Source of the DNA: an uncultured Bacillaceae bacterium
GTDB lineage: Bacteria > Bacillota > Bacilli > Bacillales > Caldibacillaceae
Length of the DNA: 34,757 nt
Direction of reading: 5' to 3'
Assembly: GCA_937934645.1 (NCBI GenBank)
Contig: CALGYZ010000063.1
Location: 1 to 34,757, forward strand
Shown here: positions 16,850-25,582 of the stretch, one piece after another
How positions within the stretch are numbered: position 1 is the first letter of the stretch
Layout: the number at the start of each line of letters is the position of its first letter
Translations under genes and position numbers: made by a program
Notes under the pieces: model-generated
Seen by the model: the letters and a program-made list of their open reading frames with translations, nothing else
Databases searched by the model: none
Told to the model about the DNA's origin: nothing

Positions 16850-17623
16850 ATGTCCGACCGGAGAAGAAAAGAGATTTTAAAGCGTATTGAAAAAAGGAGA
16901 AAATATAACCGTTCTTTGCATCAGATCAGGAAAAAAACAGACAACCCAGTTGATTTTTTTCCCCAGTATGACGAACATGATTTTGTTCCGTATTCCTCCC
17001 TGGAAGGAATGAAAAAAACGGAACATCCGCTGTTTAAAAAAGAATTATTTCTGTTTAAAGTGCTCGCTTCCGCGTGTCTCGTATTAATTACCGCTATTGC
17101 ATTCAAAACTGGATCTGCTCGTCTCGAACCGGTCCGTACCGCTGTCTTCAATGTGATGGAAAAGGAATTTCAATTTGCCATGGTTGCCGATTGGTATGAA
17201 AAAACCTTTGGTAGACCTTTAGCACTTTTTCCCGGGGATGCCGGTGAAGGAGAAACAAAGGATATGAAATATGCCCTTCCGGTAAACGGAATTATTCTCG
17301 AAGATTTTGGTGAAAACAACCAGGGAATTACAATCCAAACGGAAAAAGGTGAATCTGTCGAAGCGATTGAAAGCGGAATTGTCACCTTTGCTGGTAACCA
17401 TGAAGATTTTGGCAAAACAGTCATTATCCAGCATCCTGATCAAACGGAAACATGGTACGGGGGGCTCGGCGATGTTAAAGTAAAAGTTTATGATCACGTG
17501 CGGGCAGGGGAAGAAATCGGGACCGTATCGTCAAGGGACGATGAAAAAACCGGGGAGTTTTACTTTGCTGTAAAGCAGGACGAAAAATTCATTGATCCGG
17601 TTCAGGTGATTAAACTTGAATAA
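16850..17623 (+). CDS. spoIVFA: Stage IV sporulation protein FA (regulator of pro-sigma-K processing)
   Basis: Membrane protein that, with BofA, holds the SpoIVFB protease inactive until the forespore signals through SpoIVB. The product has a basic N-terminus, one transmembrane helix (about residues 66-84), and a C-terminal LytM/M23-like domain (about 145-255, with GIVTFAGNHEDFGKTVIIQHPDQTETWYGGL) lacking obvious metal ligands, as in the family. ATG 16850 is preferred (AAGGCGGGG about 10 bases upstream); TTG 16844 is in frame. Overlaps spoIVFB by 8 bp. Confidence 0.93.
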   Translation: MSDRRRKEILKRIEKRRKYNRSLHQIRKKTDNPVDFFPQYDEHDFVPYSSLEGMKKTEHPLFKKELFLFKVLASACLVLITAIAFKTGSARLEPVRTAVFNVMEKEFQFAMVADWYEKTFGRPLALFPGDAGEGETKDMKYALPVNGIILEDFGENNQGITIQTEKGESVEAIESGIVTFAGNHEDFGKTVIIQHPDQTETWYGGLGDVKVKVYDHVRAGEEIGTVSSRDDEKTGEFYFAVKQDEKFIDPVQVIKLE

Positions 17624-18482
17624 ATGGATGAAGATCTTTTTCCGGATTCGTATTCATCCCCTTTCCTGGCTGGTGGTTGCTACTGCGGTTGCCACTGCCC
17701 GGTTCCGGGAATTGCTCATTTTGTTTTTGCTCGTATCCATTCATGAGCTTGGCCATGCTGCGGCAGCTTCTTTTTTTTCCTGGCGGATCAAACAAATCAC
17801 GCTTTTACCCTTCGGCGGGGTTTTAGAAGTGGAAGAACACGGAAACCGTCCGCTGACGGAAGAATTGATCGTTACCATAGCTGGGCCGCTGCAACATATA
17901 TGGCTGTTTGTTCCCGGTTATTTTTTATATGCAACAGAAATTATTCCATCCACGATTTTTCACGAATTTCTTGCCTTTAACATGATGATTTTACTATTTA
18001 ATTGTTTGCCGGTTTTACCGTTGGACGGCGGCAAGTTGCTGTACTTATACTTTTCAGCCAATTACCCGTTCCATGTTGCATTAAAAAATTCCATTCTTTG
18101 TTCGCTCTTTTTTCTTTTCCTGTACTGCTGTATGATCCTCCTTATCTTTCCTTACCATTTAAACGGTTGGGTCATTGTTTTGTTTTTGCTTTTTTCGCTG
18201 TATAAAGAATGGAAAAACCGTCCGTATGTCTGGATGCGCTTTTTATTGGAACGGTACGGAACGAAGAACAGTCCGCAGGCTCCGTTAAAAACGATTGATG
18301 CAAATAAAGAAGATACTGTCAGATCCGTTGTTGAAAACTTTTACCGCGGCATGGTTCACCAAATATCTGTATATGAACAGGGGAAAAAGGTGGGCACCAT
18401 TGACGAGAAAAAGATTTTACAGGCTTTCTTTAAATCTTCTGCCGGGCAGATTACATTAAAAGATTTGCCATACTTCAAATAA
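17616..18482 (+). CDS. spoIVFB: Stage IV sporulation protein FB (intramembrane metalloprotease)
   Basis: Site-2-protease family enzyme that cleaves pro-sigma-K in the outer forespore membrane. The zinc motif HELGH is at residues 43-47 and the third ligand Asp137 lies in LPLDGGK, at the same numbers as in B. subtilis. About six hydrophobic segments are followed by a cytoplasmic CBS-like region (about 195-288). TTG 17616 gives the conserved N-terminus MNKW, with CAGGTGA 6 bases upstream. Coupled to spoIVFA. Confidence 0.96.
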   Translation: MNKWMKIFFRIRIHPLSWLVVATAVATARFRELLILFLLVSIHELGHAAAASFFSWRIKQITLLPFGGVLEVEEHGNRPLTEELIVTIAGPLQHIWLFVPGYFLYATEIIPSTIFHEFLAFNMMILLFNCLPVLPLDGGKLLYLYFSANYPFHVALKNSILCSLFFLFLYCCMILLIFPYHLNGWVIVLFLLFSLYKEWKNRPYVWMRFLLERYGTKNSPQAPLKTIDANKEDTVRSVVENFYRGMVHQISVYEQGKKVGTIDEKKILQAFFKSSAGQITLKDLPYFK

Positions 18483-18534
18483 ACTGGTTAAATTTAATTC
18501 AGCAGGAAGAAATCAACAAAAAAGGACTGGGATT

Positions 18535-19941
18535 ATGAACAGGCTAATTATAAATACAAGAGAATCGGAACGGCGGTTTGTATTATTGAAAAACGGTAAA
18601 GTCTGCTATCTTTATATCGAACAACCAGAACAAAAGTCGCATATCGGGAATATATATTTGGGAATTGTCGAACGGATCGTTCCCCATTTACATGCTGCCT
18701 TTGTCCGTTTGGGAAAGGAACAAAAAGGATACTTGTCTTTCCACGATGTTCCCCGGTCAATCACTAACACAGGAAAAGTTCATGCTGGGGAAAAGATCAT
18801 CGTTCAAATTAAAAAGGATGAGACAGAGAGAAAAAGTTACCGGATCACCGCTAATATAGAATTTTCCGGGTCAAGCCTTGTCTACATGCCTTACGGAAAT
18901 TATACGGCTGTCTCCAAAAAAATCGCAGAGCCGGAACGGACGGAGTTAAAGAATTGGGCTGAAGCAGTAAAGAAAGAGACGGAAGGAATTCTTGTCAGAA
19001 CAAAAGCTGCAGAAATGTCAAAAGAAAAATTGGTAGAGCAGCTTAATGCGCTGCGGGAAAAATTTGTTTTGGTAAAGAGGAAGGGCGAAACGGCGAAAGC
19101 TCCCGCCCTCCTTATGGAAAAGGATTCTTTTATGGAAGAAATAACACGGGTACTTGCAAAAGAACAAGTAGAGGAAATTTTTTGTGATCAATTTAACTTT
19201 GTGGAAAAACTAAAACAGGAAGCCGGTTTCCGGTTGCCGGTTATCTACTATAATGAAAAAGAAAACATTTTTTCCCATTTCCGGCTGCATAAAGATTTGG
19301 AGACGGTTTTTAAAAAAGTTGTCTGGCTTCCGAACGGTGCGAATATCGTCATTGAAGAACGGGAAGCATTTACGGTGATCGATGTTAACAGTGCAAAGTT
19401 TTCGGGTCGGATTGAACGGGAGGATTTTATCGAAACCACTAATGAAGCAGCAGCCAAGGAAATTGCCAGGCAAATAAAACTTCGGAATATCGGTGGGAAT
19501 ATTTTTGTTGATTTCATTAATATGAGAAATAGTAAGGCGAGAAAACGGATTATTCAAATTTTGCAAAATGAGTTTGCCGATGATTATGAACGGGTTATTA
19601 TATACGGTTTTACGTCATTGGGTGTACTGGAAATGTCAAGGAAGCGGGAAAAGCCGAGTCTGCAGCAAAAAATGACGCAGTCTTGCTCTGTATGCGGCGG
19701 AACGGGTGTTGTCGGCAGCCCGGCTTCTGTTGCGTTTCAATTGGAGAGAGAATTATGGGGCTATAAAGGCGGCGACTATAAGGACGTCTATATTGAAGTT
19801 TCAGAGGATGTGTATCAATATTTCACCGGAAAAAATAAGCACCATGTGAAAAATCTTGAGGAAACATTGAACCTTTCCCTTCATTTTAAATCCGTTACAG
19901 CAGCAAAGCCCTGTTACCGGATTCTCCGGCTTTCTTATTAA
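18535..19941 (+). CDS. rng: Ribonuclease E/G family protein
   Basis: RNase G-type endoribonuclease or RNA-binding protein. An S1-like domain occupies about residues 35-120 (GNIYLGIVERIVPHLHAAFVRLG). The catalytic core follows, with FTVIDVNSAKFSG carrying the metal-binding Asp, IARQIKLRNIGGNIFVDFINM with the second acidic site, and the zinc-link CSVCGGTG near residue 385. At 468 residues it is the short RNase G form without the degradosome scaffold. B. subtilis lacks an annotated RNase E but many other Bacillaceae carry this gene upstream of rplU. ATG 18535 has a weak ribosome site (GGACTGGG). Confidence 0.93.
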   Translation: MNRLIINTRESERRFVLLKNGKVCYLYIEQPEQKSHIGNIYLGIVERIVPHLHAAFVRLGKEQKGYLSFHDVPRSITNTGKVHAGEKIIVQIKKDETERKSYRITANIEFSGSSLVYMPYGNYTAVSKKIAEPERTELKNWAEAVKKETEGILVRTKAAEMSKEKLVEQLNALREKFVLVKRKGETAKAPALLMEKDSFMEEITRVLAKEQVEEIFCDQFNFVEKLKQEAGFRLPVIYYNEKENIFSHFRLHKDLETVFKKVVWLPNGANIVIEEREAFTVIDVNSAKFSGRIEREDFIETTNEAAAKEIARQIKLRNIGGNIFVDFINMRNSKARKRIIQILQNEFADDYERVIIYGFTSLGVLEMSRKREKPSLQQKMTQSCSVCGGTGVVGSPASVAFQLERELWGYKGGDYKDVYIEVSEDVYQYFTGKNKHHVKNLEETLNLSLHFKSVTAAKPCYRILRLSY

Positions 19942-19953
19942 GATCATTTTACA

Positions 19954-19983
19954 TTGACATAACAGGTCAATATATGATAATAT
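19954..19983 (+). promoter_or_regulatory. Sigma-A promoter of the rplU operon
   Basis: A perfect TTGACA (19954-19959), 18 bp spacer and TAATAT (19978-19983) lie directly after the rng stop and before the L21 leader. Confidence 0.7.
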
Positions 19984-19997
19984 TCATTTGTTGTTAA

Positions 19998-20088
19998 TTG
20001 TAGCACCTGTGCTACAACCGCTCGTATACGGTTATTGAAGATTTTGCTTAAATGCAAAACACCGATATACGGCGAGTCTGAGTATATA
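19998..20088 (+). ncRNA. Ribosomal protein L21 leader (autoregulatory mRNA structure)
   Basis: Between the promoter and rplU the leader can form a perfect hairpin TTGTAGCAC / GTGCTACAA (19998-20017). It can also form a longer interrupted stem pairing CTCGTATACGGT (20021-20032) with ACCGATATACGGCGAG (20061-20076), which encloses a TTTTGC / GCAAAA hairpin (20043-20059). This architecture and position fit the L21 leader family described in Firmicutes, thought to bind L21 and repress the operon. Confidence 0.75.
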
Positions 20089-20102
20089 AGGAGGTGCAAG
20101 TC

Positions 20103-20411
20103 ATGTACGCAATCATCGAAACAGGCGGTAAACAAGTTAAAGTTGAAGAAGGCCAAACAATTTACGTTGAAAAATTAAATGCTGCTGAAGGAGATACGGT
20201 AACATTTGACAAAGTTTTAATGATCGGCGGCGAAAACGTAAAAGTAGGAACTCCTTATGTTGAGGGAGCCACAGTTACCGGAAAAGTAGAAAAACAGGGC
20301 CGTGGTAAGAAAATTATCGTGTTTAAATATAAACCGAAGAAAAACTACCGTAAAAAACAAGGCCATCGTCAGCCTTATACAAAAGTGACAATCGAGAAAA
20401 TTAACGGTTAA
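20103..20411 (+). CDS. rplU: 50S ribosomal protein L21
   Basis: Large-subunit protein binding 23S rRNA. MYAIIETGGKQVKVEEG is the universal L21 opening; GRGKKIIVFKYKPKKNYRKKQGHRQPYTKV is the conserved basic C-terminal part. Length is 102 residues. ATG 20103 is the start; a GTG at 20094 lies within the AAGGAGGTG ribosome site. First gene of rplU-prp-rpmA. Confidence 0.98.
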   Translation: MYAIIETGGKQVKVEEGQTIYVEKLNAAEGDTVTFDKVLMIGGENVKVGTPYVEGATVTGKVEKQGRGKKIIVFKYKPKKNYRKKQGHRQPYTKVTIEKING

Positions 20412-20422
20412 GGCGAAAACCG

Positions 20423-20770
20423 ATGATTCAAGTAATGATAGAACAAAGTCCCGACGAAAGAATTCACTCTTTTACGGTCCGGGGACATGCAAATTTTGAC
20501 CGGTATGGATCGGATATTGTCTGTGCCGGTGTATCTGCGGTAACCTTTGGCACGTTGAATGCGGTAGAAGTGATCACCGGCGTTGTCCCTGATATTGAAC
20601 AGGATGGTGAAGGAGGTTATCTCCACTGGACCGTGCCAGACGGTTTGCCGCACAAAACAGCGGAACAAATCCAGCTTCTCCTCCGGGGGATGCTCGTTTC
20701 TTTACAGACCATCGAAGAAAGTTACGGAGACTATGTGAAAATTTCGTTCAAACAACGGGAGGTGGAATAA
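20423..20770 (+). CDS. prp: Ribosomal-processing cysteine protease Prp (YsxB)
   Basis: Protease that removes the N-terminal extension of L27 in Firmicutes. The catalytic His22 (RGHANFDRYG) and Cys34 (DIVCAGVSAV) are at the same positions as in the characterised Staphylococcus aureus enzyme. Length is 115 residues. It is encoded between rplU and its substrate gene rpmA, and its stop directly abuts the rpmA start. Confidence 0.95.
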   Translation: MIQVMIEQSPDERIHSFTVRGHANFDRYGSDIVCAGVSAVTFGTLNAVEVITGVVPDIEQDGEGGYLHWTVPDGLPHKTAEQIQLLLRGMLVSLQTIEESYGDYVKISFKQREVE

Positions 20771-21061
20771 ATGCTTAAATTAGACCTGCAGTTTTTCGCT
20801 ATGAAAAAAGGAGTAGGTTCCACAAAAAACGGTCGTGACTCCATTGCCAAACGTCTTGGTGCCAAGCGTGCGGACGGTCAGTTTGTAACGGGAGGTTCCA
20901 TTCTTTATCGTCAACGCGGAACAAAAGTTTATCCGGGGCTGAACGTAGGCCGTGGCGGTGACGATACGTTATATGCGAAAATCGACGGAATTGTCCGTTT
21001 TGAACGTATGGGCCGCAACAAGAAAAAAGTCAGTGTATACCCGGCAGCACAAGAAGCTTAA
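20771..21061 (+). CDS. rpmA: 50S ribosomal protein L27 with cleavable N-terminal extension
   Basis: Large-subunit protein whose N-terminus reaches the peptidyl transferase centre. The N-terminus LKLDLQFFA is the Firmicutes extension cleaved by Prp after FFA, leaving MKKGVGSTKNGRDS. The rest (GAKRADGQFVTGGSILYRQRGTKVYPG) is canonical. Length is 96 residues. GGGAGGTG lies just upstream of ATG 20771, inside the end of prp. Confidence 0.98.
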   Translation: MLKLDLQFFAMKKGVGSTKNGRDSIAKRLGAKRADGQFVTGGSILYRQRGTKVYPGLNVGRGGDDTLYAKIDGIVRFERMGRNKKKVSVYPAAQEA

Positions 21062-21062
21062 T

Positions 21063-21126
21063 TGTAATCATGAGGCTGTTTCAAAGGTTTTTTTACCTTT
21101 AGAAACAGCTTTTTTTCATGATTACA
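21063..21126 (+). terminator. Terminator of the rplU operon nested inside a second inverted repeat
   Basis: GCTGTTTCAAAGGT (21075-21088) pairs with ACCTTTAGAAACAGC (21095-21109, one bulged A), followed by seven T. Outside it, TGTAATCATGA (21063-21073) and TCATGATTACA (21116-21126) form perfect 11 bp arms. Confidence 0.85.
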
Positions 21127-21201
21127 GAAAAAATAAAACAGCCTGTATTGACCGGGAAACGGGTATGGTATACTATGCTCAGACCAAAAGGGGATGGAAT
21201 C

Positions 21202-21738
21202 ATGAAGAAAGACTGGACAGTTGTTGAACTGCTGCGCTTGGCCCGGCATGACTGGTTAAATAAAATTCAGTTAATCCAAGGTTATTTGGCCATGAATAAT
21301 ATCGAGAAGGTAAAAGAAATTATTGACCAAATTGTCCGGGATGCCTCCAAGGATTCGAAACTGTCAAATTTGGGACAGGAACAGTTCGCCGCTCTTCTCC
21401 TCACATCGAATTGGCAGGAAGGTTATCCCTTTATTGTTCATTACGAAATAGAGGGCAACCAAAAACTGCAGGCGGATGATCATCAACTGGCCGGATGGTT
21501 TGACGATTTTTTTCAAACACTTTCCAAACATATATCCGTTGAGAATGAAAATGAGCTACATATTTCCATTCAGAACCGGGAAAAAAACAACCAAAGTTTT
21601 ACGATTGAGTTTTATGGAATAATACAAAATAAAGACGCTGTACTTCAATATTTATATAAAGATTTTCCATTTTGTCTGATCGAGGATATACAATTGAGTG
21701 ATGAGGCTTGTACTTTTCAACTGATATTAAAGTCTTAG
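21202..21738 (+). CDS. spo0B: Sporulation initiation phosphotransferase Spo0B
   Basis: Phosphorelay component that passes phosphate from Spo0F to Spo0A. The phosphoacceptor His16 is in LARHDWLNKIQLIQGYLAM, the four-helix-bundle motif of Spo0B; the remaining residues form a degenerate kinase-like C-terminal domain. Length is 178 residues. ATG 21202 (MKKDWTVVELLRL) is preferred, with AAAAGGGGATGG upstream; the frame is open back to 21118 through the terminator, which is not translated. obgE follows after 30 bp, as in B. subtilis. Confidence 0.92.
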   Translation: MKKDWTVVELLRLARHDWLNKIQLIQGYLAMNNIEKVKEIIDQIVRDASKDSKLSNLGQEQFAALLLTSNWQEGYPFIVHYEIEGNQKLQADDHQLAGWFDDFFQTLSKHISVENENELHISIQNREKNNQSFTIEFYGIIQNKDAVLQYLYKDFPFCLIEDIQLSDEACTFQLILKS

Positions 21739-21768
21739 CAGCCTCCTCAGACGAAGGGAGTTGGACAA

Positions 21769-23055
21769 ATGTTTGTTGATCAGGTGAAAATATATGTAAA
21801 AGGCGGAGACGGCGGAGACGGAATGGTTGCTTACCGCCGGGAAAAGTACGTGCCCAGGGGGGGACCGGCCGGCGGTGACGGTGGGAAAGGGGCAGACATT
21901 GTTTTTGAAGTTGATGAAGGCCTCCGTACACTTATGGACTTTCGTTACCAGCGACATTTTAAAGGGAAGAAAGGTGAAAACGGAAAATCTAAAAACCAGC
22001 ATGGGAAAGATGCAGAAGATCTGATCGTAAAAGTTCCGCCCGGTACTGTCGTTAAAGATGAAGAAACTGGTCAAATTATTGCTGATCTTGTTCATCACGG
22101 TGAACGCGCCGTCATAGCAAAGGGCGGCCGTGGCGGCAAGGGGAATACCCGCTTTGCCACACCGAGAAACCCGGCTCCGGAAATCGCCGAAAAAGGAGAA
22201 CCGGGTGAAGAACGTACGATTACTGTGGAATTAAAATTATTGGCTGATGTCGGGCTGGTCGGATTTCCGAGTGTCGGGAAGTCGACTCTCTTGTCAGTTG
22301 TTTCCTCAGCTAAGCCGAAAATCGCCGATTATCATTTTACGACGCTTGTGCCGAACTTAGGTGTTGTTGAAACTGAAGACCACCGGAGTTTTGTTATGGC
22401 GGACTTGCCCGGATTAATCGAGGGTGCCTATCAGGGGGCGGGGCTCGGTTTGCAGTTTTTGCGCCATATTGAACGGACCCGGGTCATTGTCCACGTTATT
22501 GACATGGCAGCCGTTGAAGGCCGCAATCCGTACCAAGACTTTTTAACAATCAATAACGAATTAAAAGAATATAATTTGCGTTTAACGGAGCGGCCGATGA
22601 TCGTTGTGGCAAATAAAATGGATCTTCCCGGTGCCGAAGAAAACTTGAAAAAATTTAAAGAGCAACTTCAGGATGACATTCCGGTTTTTCCAATCTCTTC
22701 CGTAACAAGGAAAGGTATCCGTGAGTTGTTGTTTGCCATTGCGGACACACTGGAAAAAACTCCGGAATTCCCGCTACATATTGCCCGGGATGAAACGGTA
22801 CACCGGGTTGTATATAAACATGAAAGGAAGGAAGCCGATTTCAACATTACCCGGGACCCGGACGGAGCCTTTGTTTTGAGCGGGGAAAGAATCGAAAAGC
22901 TGTTTAAAATGACTGATTTCACCCGGGATGAATCAGCCAGACGATTTGCCCGCCAGCTCCGGAAGATGGGTGTGGACGATGCATTACGTGAACGGGGTGC
23001 AAAAGACGGAGATACCGTTCGTATACTGGATTTTGAATTTGAATTTATTGAATAA
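21769..23055 (+). CDS. obgE: Obg family GTPase ObgE
   Basis: Essential GTPase linked to 50S assembly, stress signalling and, in B. subtilis, Spo0A activation. The glycine-rich Obg fold occupies about residues 1-158 (GGDGGDGMVAYRREKYVPRGG). The G domain has G1 GFPSVGKST, G3 DLPGLIEGA and G4 NKMD, and an OCT domain (about 345-428) ends the protein. Length is 428 residues, matching B. subtilis. Likely cotranscribed with spo0B. Confidence 0.97.
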   Translation: MFVDQVKIYVKGGDGGDGMVAYRREKYVPRGGPAGGDGGKGADIVFEVDEGLRTLMDFRYQRHFKGKKGENGKSKNQHGKDAEDLIVKVPPGTVVKDEETGQIIADLVHHGERAVIAKGGRGGKGNTRFATPRNPAPEIAEKGEPGEERTITVELKLLADVGLVGFPSVGKSTLLSVVSSAKPKIADYHFTTLVPNLGVVETEDHRSFVMADLPGLIEGAYQGAGLGLQFLRHIERTRVIVHVIDMAAVEGRNPYQDFLTINNELKEYNLRLTERPMIVVANKMDLPGAEENLKKFKEQLQDDIPVFPISSVTRKGIRELLFAIADTLEKTPEFPLHIARDETVHRVVYKHERKEADFNITRDPDGAFVLSGERIEKLFKMTDFTRDESARRFARQLRKMGVDDALRERGAKDGDTVRILDFEFEFIE

Positions 23056-23060
23056 AACAG

Positions 23061-23097
23061 AAAGCCGGCCTGAATAAGGCTGGTTTTTATTTTTTTA
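23061..23097 (+). terminator. Terminator after obgE
   Basis: CCGGCCT (23065-23071) pairs with AGGCTGG (23077-23083) with one G-U pair, followed by TTTTTATTTTTTT. Confidence 0.75.
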
Positions 23098-23178
23098 GCA
23101 AAAACAGTCTCTTCGACATAAATTTTTCCGAATATTCATAAGTTTGTAGGAGAATGATTAGCAATTTGCCCAGTGCTT

Positions 23179-23186
23179 CATACAAT
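23179..23186 (+). promoter_or_regulatory. Possible sigma-E -10 element of safA
   Basis: CATACAAT is an exact match to the sigma-E -10 pattern CATAMAMT, 33 bp before the safA start. No convincing -35 is found 13-15 bp upstream, so the call is weak. safA is under sigma-E in B. subtilis. Confidence 0.3.
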
Positions 23187-23218
23187 GTATAGCGAGTTTA
23201 TAATAGGAGGGAAAATTT

Positions 23219-24472
23219 GTGAGGATTCATATTGTCCAAAAGGGTGACACCCTTTGGAAAATCGCCCAAAAATACGGAGTGGATTTTGAACAGTTGAAAA
23301 GCCTGAACTCTCATTTATCCGATCCGGATATGATCATGCCGGGGATGAAAATAAAAATTCCGTCCGAAAGCGGAAAAGTTAAGAAAAAGTTTCCAGCGAA
23401 GGAAAAGTCGGTTAAAGAAAAACCGGATGCTGAACATCCGTTTATGCAAGTTACCCCCCCGATGCACCCGGTCCATCAGCCGGTATATGAACAGCCGAAA
23501 GAAATCATCAAAAAAGTTCCGAAACCGGTATACACTCCGAAACCCGTCCAGCCTGTAATTCCGGAAATCGATATTAATAATTATTATATGGTGAATATGG
23601 CAAAGATGAATGTGGAAAAACATAAACCAAAAGTAGAAAAACCGGTAAAGGAAAAGCCGGAGAAGAAGAAAGAATTGATGGCACCGGAAGAAACAATGGA
23701 AGAAAAAGAAGAACAACCGCAAACTATGACAGTTCACCCGCCGGCATTTATGCCTGTGCCATGCATTCCGGTTACCCCTGTTTTACCCGGCTCCGGGCTC
23801 CCGTGCTGGCCGTTCGGAGGTTTTTATTACCCGGGATTTTACTCGTATCCACCGGCAGCAATGCCTTTGATGCCGCCAATGCCTCTGCCCCAGCACGGTA
23901 TTATGCAGCCCGGAGCGGGAAGTCAACATCCTGGAATGACCCCGGGAACAGAGCCGGCTTGGAACGAACCGGCTGACACCTATCCGGATATGATGGATGA
24001 CGGAACTCCCCAGTTACCGGTGCAAAGTGTCCACGATCAAATGATTCCTGAAGATGACATGTACCATAATCAGGAAAATATGGCGGCACCGCAACCGGGT
24101 TATGTCCAGCCCGGTATAATGTATCCGGGAGATGACTGCGGTTGCGGCGGTCCATCATTCACCCCAATGCCGTCAGGATATCCGGAACATCCTATGCATC
24201 AAGTGCCGGTCCATGGCATGTATATGCATCCGCAACAAGACATGGGAATACAGGGAGCGGATTATCAGGCACCACCGATGATGCATCCATATGCCCAGGC
24301 TGATTATACGGCAATGCAGGGCGCTCCGTGGCAAACCGCCGTACCTGGCGGCGGATGGCAAACGGGACAGGAAACATCATATTTCGCAAGACAATCAGAC
24401 GAACAAGGTGAATTTGATTTGTCCGGGGATGATGATGAACATCATCAATATAACGAAAAAGATGAGGAATAA
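23219..24472 (+). CDS. safA: Spore coat morphogenetic protein SafA (LysM)
   Basis: Inner-coat morphogenetic protein targeted to the spore cortex surface. A LysM domain occupies residues 2-46 (HIVQKGDTLWKIAQKYGVDF to MKIKIP), followed by a Lys/Pro/Glu-rich linker and a long Met-, Pro-, His-, Tyr- and Gln-rich low-complexity region with one CGCGG motif, ending in an acidic Asp/Glu/His tail. Such a composition is typical of SafA, whose C-terminal part builds coat polymers by cross-linking. At 417 residues it is slightly longer than the B. subtilis protein. GTG 23219 has AGGAGGG upstream. Internal Met codons could allow a shorter form like B. subtilis SafA-C30. Confidence 0.88.
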   Translation: MRIHIVQKGDTLWKIAQKYGVDFEQLKSLNSHLSDPDMIMPGMKIKIPSESGKVKKKFPAKEKSVKEKPDAEHPFMQVTPPMHPVHQPVYEQPKEIIKKVPKPVYTPKPVQPVIPEIDINNYYMVNMAKMNVEKHKPKVEKPVKEKPEKKKELMAPEETMEEKEEQPQTMTVHPPAFMPVPCIPVTPVLPGSGLPCWPFGGFYYPGFYSYPPAAMPLMPPMPLPQHGIMQPGAGSQHPGMTPGTEPAWNEPADTYPDMMDDGTPQLPVQSVHDQMIPEDDMYHNQENMAAPQPGYVQPGIMYPGDDCGCGGPSFTPMPSGYPEHPMHQVPVHGMYMHPQQDMGIQGADYQAPPMMHPYAQADYTAMQGAPWQTAVPGGGWQTGQETSYFARQSDEQGEFDLSGDDDEHHQYNEKDEE

Positions 24473-24486
24473 TCAGTTAAATTTAA

Positions 24487-24541
24487 AAAGACTGACACAA
24501 GTTCCGGCTTCGGCCGGAAAATTTGTGTCAGTCTTTTTTTC
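24487..24541 (+). terminator. Terminator after safA
   Basis: GACTGACACAA (24490-24500) and TTGTGTCAGTC (24523-24533) enclose TTCCGGC-TTCG-GCCGGAA, with a run of T directly after. A very strong hairpin with a UUCG tetraloop. Confidence 0.92.
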
Positions 24542-24713
24542 AAAAGGAAAAATGAAAACTTTACAAAACGTGTCCGGCCGGAGGAGCGTTTTTTATTGTC
24601 GAACATTTTACATATAATAAATACACACTTGCAAGTTCTCTGAAAAAATCATGTTTGAGGTTTCAGAATGTGTTAAAATGGAGGGTAGTCATGATTGGAA
24701 GGGATGACCAATA

Positions 24714-25457
24714 ATGGAGAAAAAAATCGAACAATTGGTAAATTGGCTTCGTGAAGAAACGGAAAATGCGAACGCAAACGGATTGATTGTTGGAATAAGC
24801 GGTGGACTTGATTCGGCGGTCGTTGCCCATCTCATTAGACGGGCATTTCCGGAGAATTCCCTGGGGATTATTATGCCTTGCAAGAGCGATCCGCAAGATG
24901 TGGAAGATGCATTGAAAGCGGCGGAAAGCACTGGTATCAATCATTATACAATCGATTTAACCGAGACACACAGGGTGCTGTTTTCAACAATTGAAAAGCA
25001 ATTGAAGGAAAAAAATGAGTGGAATGAAGAAAAGGCAAGAATCAATGATGCAAATATGAGGGCACGCTTACGTATGACTACGCTTTATTCAGTGGCAGCC
25101 AATTTTGGCTATCTCGTTGCCGGAACTGATAATAAAGCGGAATGGTACACCGGTTATTTTACGAAATACGGTGATGGTGGAGCAGACCTGCTCCCTCTTA
25201 TCCATTTAACGAAAGGGGAAGTCAGGGAAATGGCTGTGGAACTGGGCGTGCCGGAGGAAATTATTCATAAAGCACCCAGCGCGGGACTTTGGGAAGGGCA
25301 GACGGATGAAGAAGAAATGGGAACGACCTATGATAAAATCGATAAATTTTTAAAAGGTGAAACGATTCCAGAAAAAGACAGGAAAATCATTGAACGGATG
25401 CATAAAGATTCAGAACATAAAAGGAATCTGCCGAAACAGCCGCCGGAATTTGTGTAA
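24714..25457 (+). CDS. nadE: Ammonia-dependent NAD+ synthetase
   Basis: Final step of NAD synthesis: ATP-dependent amidation of deamido-NAD using ammonia. The ATP-pyrophosphatase P-loop SGGLDSA is at about residues 29-35. LVAGTDNKAEWYTGYFTKYGDGGADLLPL and HKAPSAGLWEGQTDEEEMG are the conserved substrate-binding segments. At 247 residues it lacks the glutaminase domain and is shorter than B. subtilis NadE (about 272), more like clostridial forms. It stands alone between two terminators. A TTAAAAT -10-like sequence is at 24673-24679, without a clear -35. ATG 24714 follows GGAAGGGATG. Confidence 0.95.
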   Translation: MEKKIEQLVNWLREETENANANGLIVGISGGLDSAVVAHLIRRAFPENSLGIIMPCKSDPQDVEDALKAAESTGINHYTIDLTETHRVLFSTIEKQLKEKNEWNEEKARINDANMRARLRMTTLYSVAANFGYLVAGTDNKAEWYTGYFTKYGDGGADLLPLIHLTKGEVREMAVELGVPEEIIHKAPSAGLWEGQTDEEEMGTTYDKIDKFLKGETIPEKDRKIIERMHKDSEHKRNLPKQPPEFV

Positions 25458-25487
25458 AAAGGGCACATGAACACAGGTGCCCTTTTT
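25456..25487 (+). terminator. Terminator after nadE
   Basis: Perfect 11 bp arms AAAAAGGGCAC and GTGCCCTTTTT around a 10-base loop, starting at the nadE stop codon. Confidence 0.88.
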
Positions 25488-25582
25488 CATACGTATCCGG
25501 TTATGAAAAGGGCATTGGTGGACAAACTAGTAATGGAAAATAATCGGACTCCCGATTCATTCCATGAGGTGATTGTTCTGAA

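Noticed and set aside
20094..20102. GTG start for rplU
   Set aside because: It is part of the AAGGAGGTG ribosome site; MYAIIETGGKQ is the universal L21 N-terminus.
23315..23737. Long minus-strand frame inside safA rich in Phe, Arg and His
   Set aside because: It is the shadow of the Lys/Glu/Met-rich safA coding strand; low complexity and no ribosome site.
24572..24581. TCCGGCCGGA palindrome after safA
   Set aside because: Ten base pairs, GC-rich and built of a frequent CCGG word in this genome; no supporting context.
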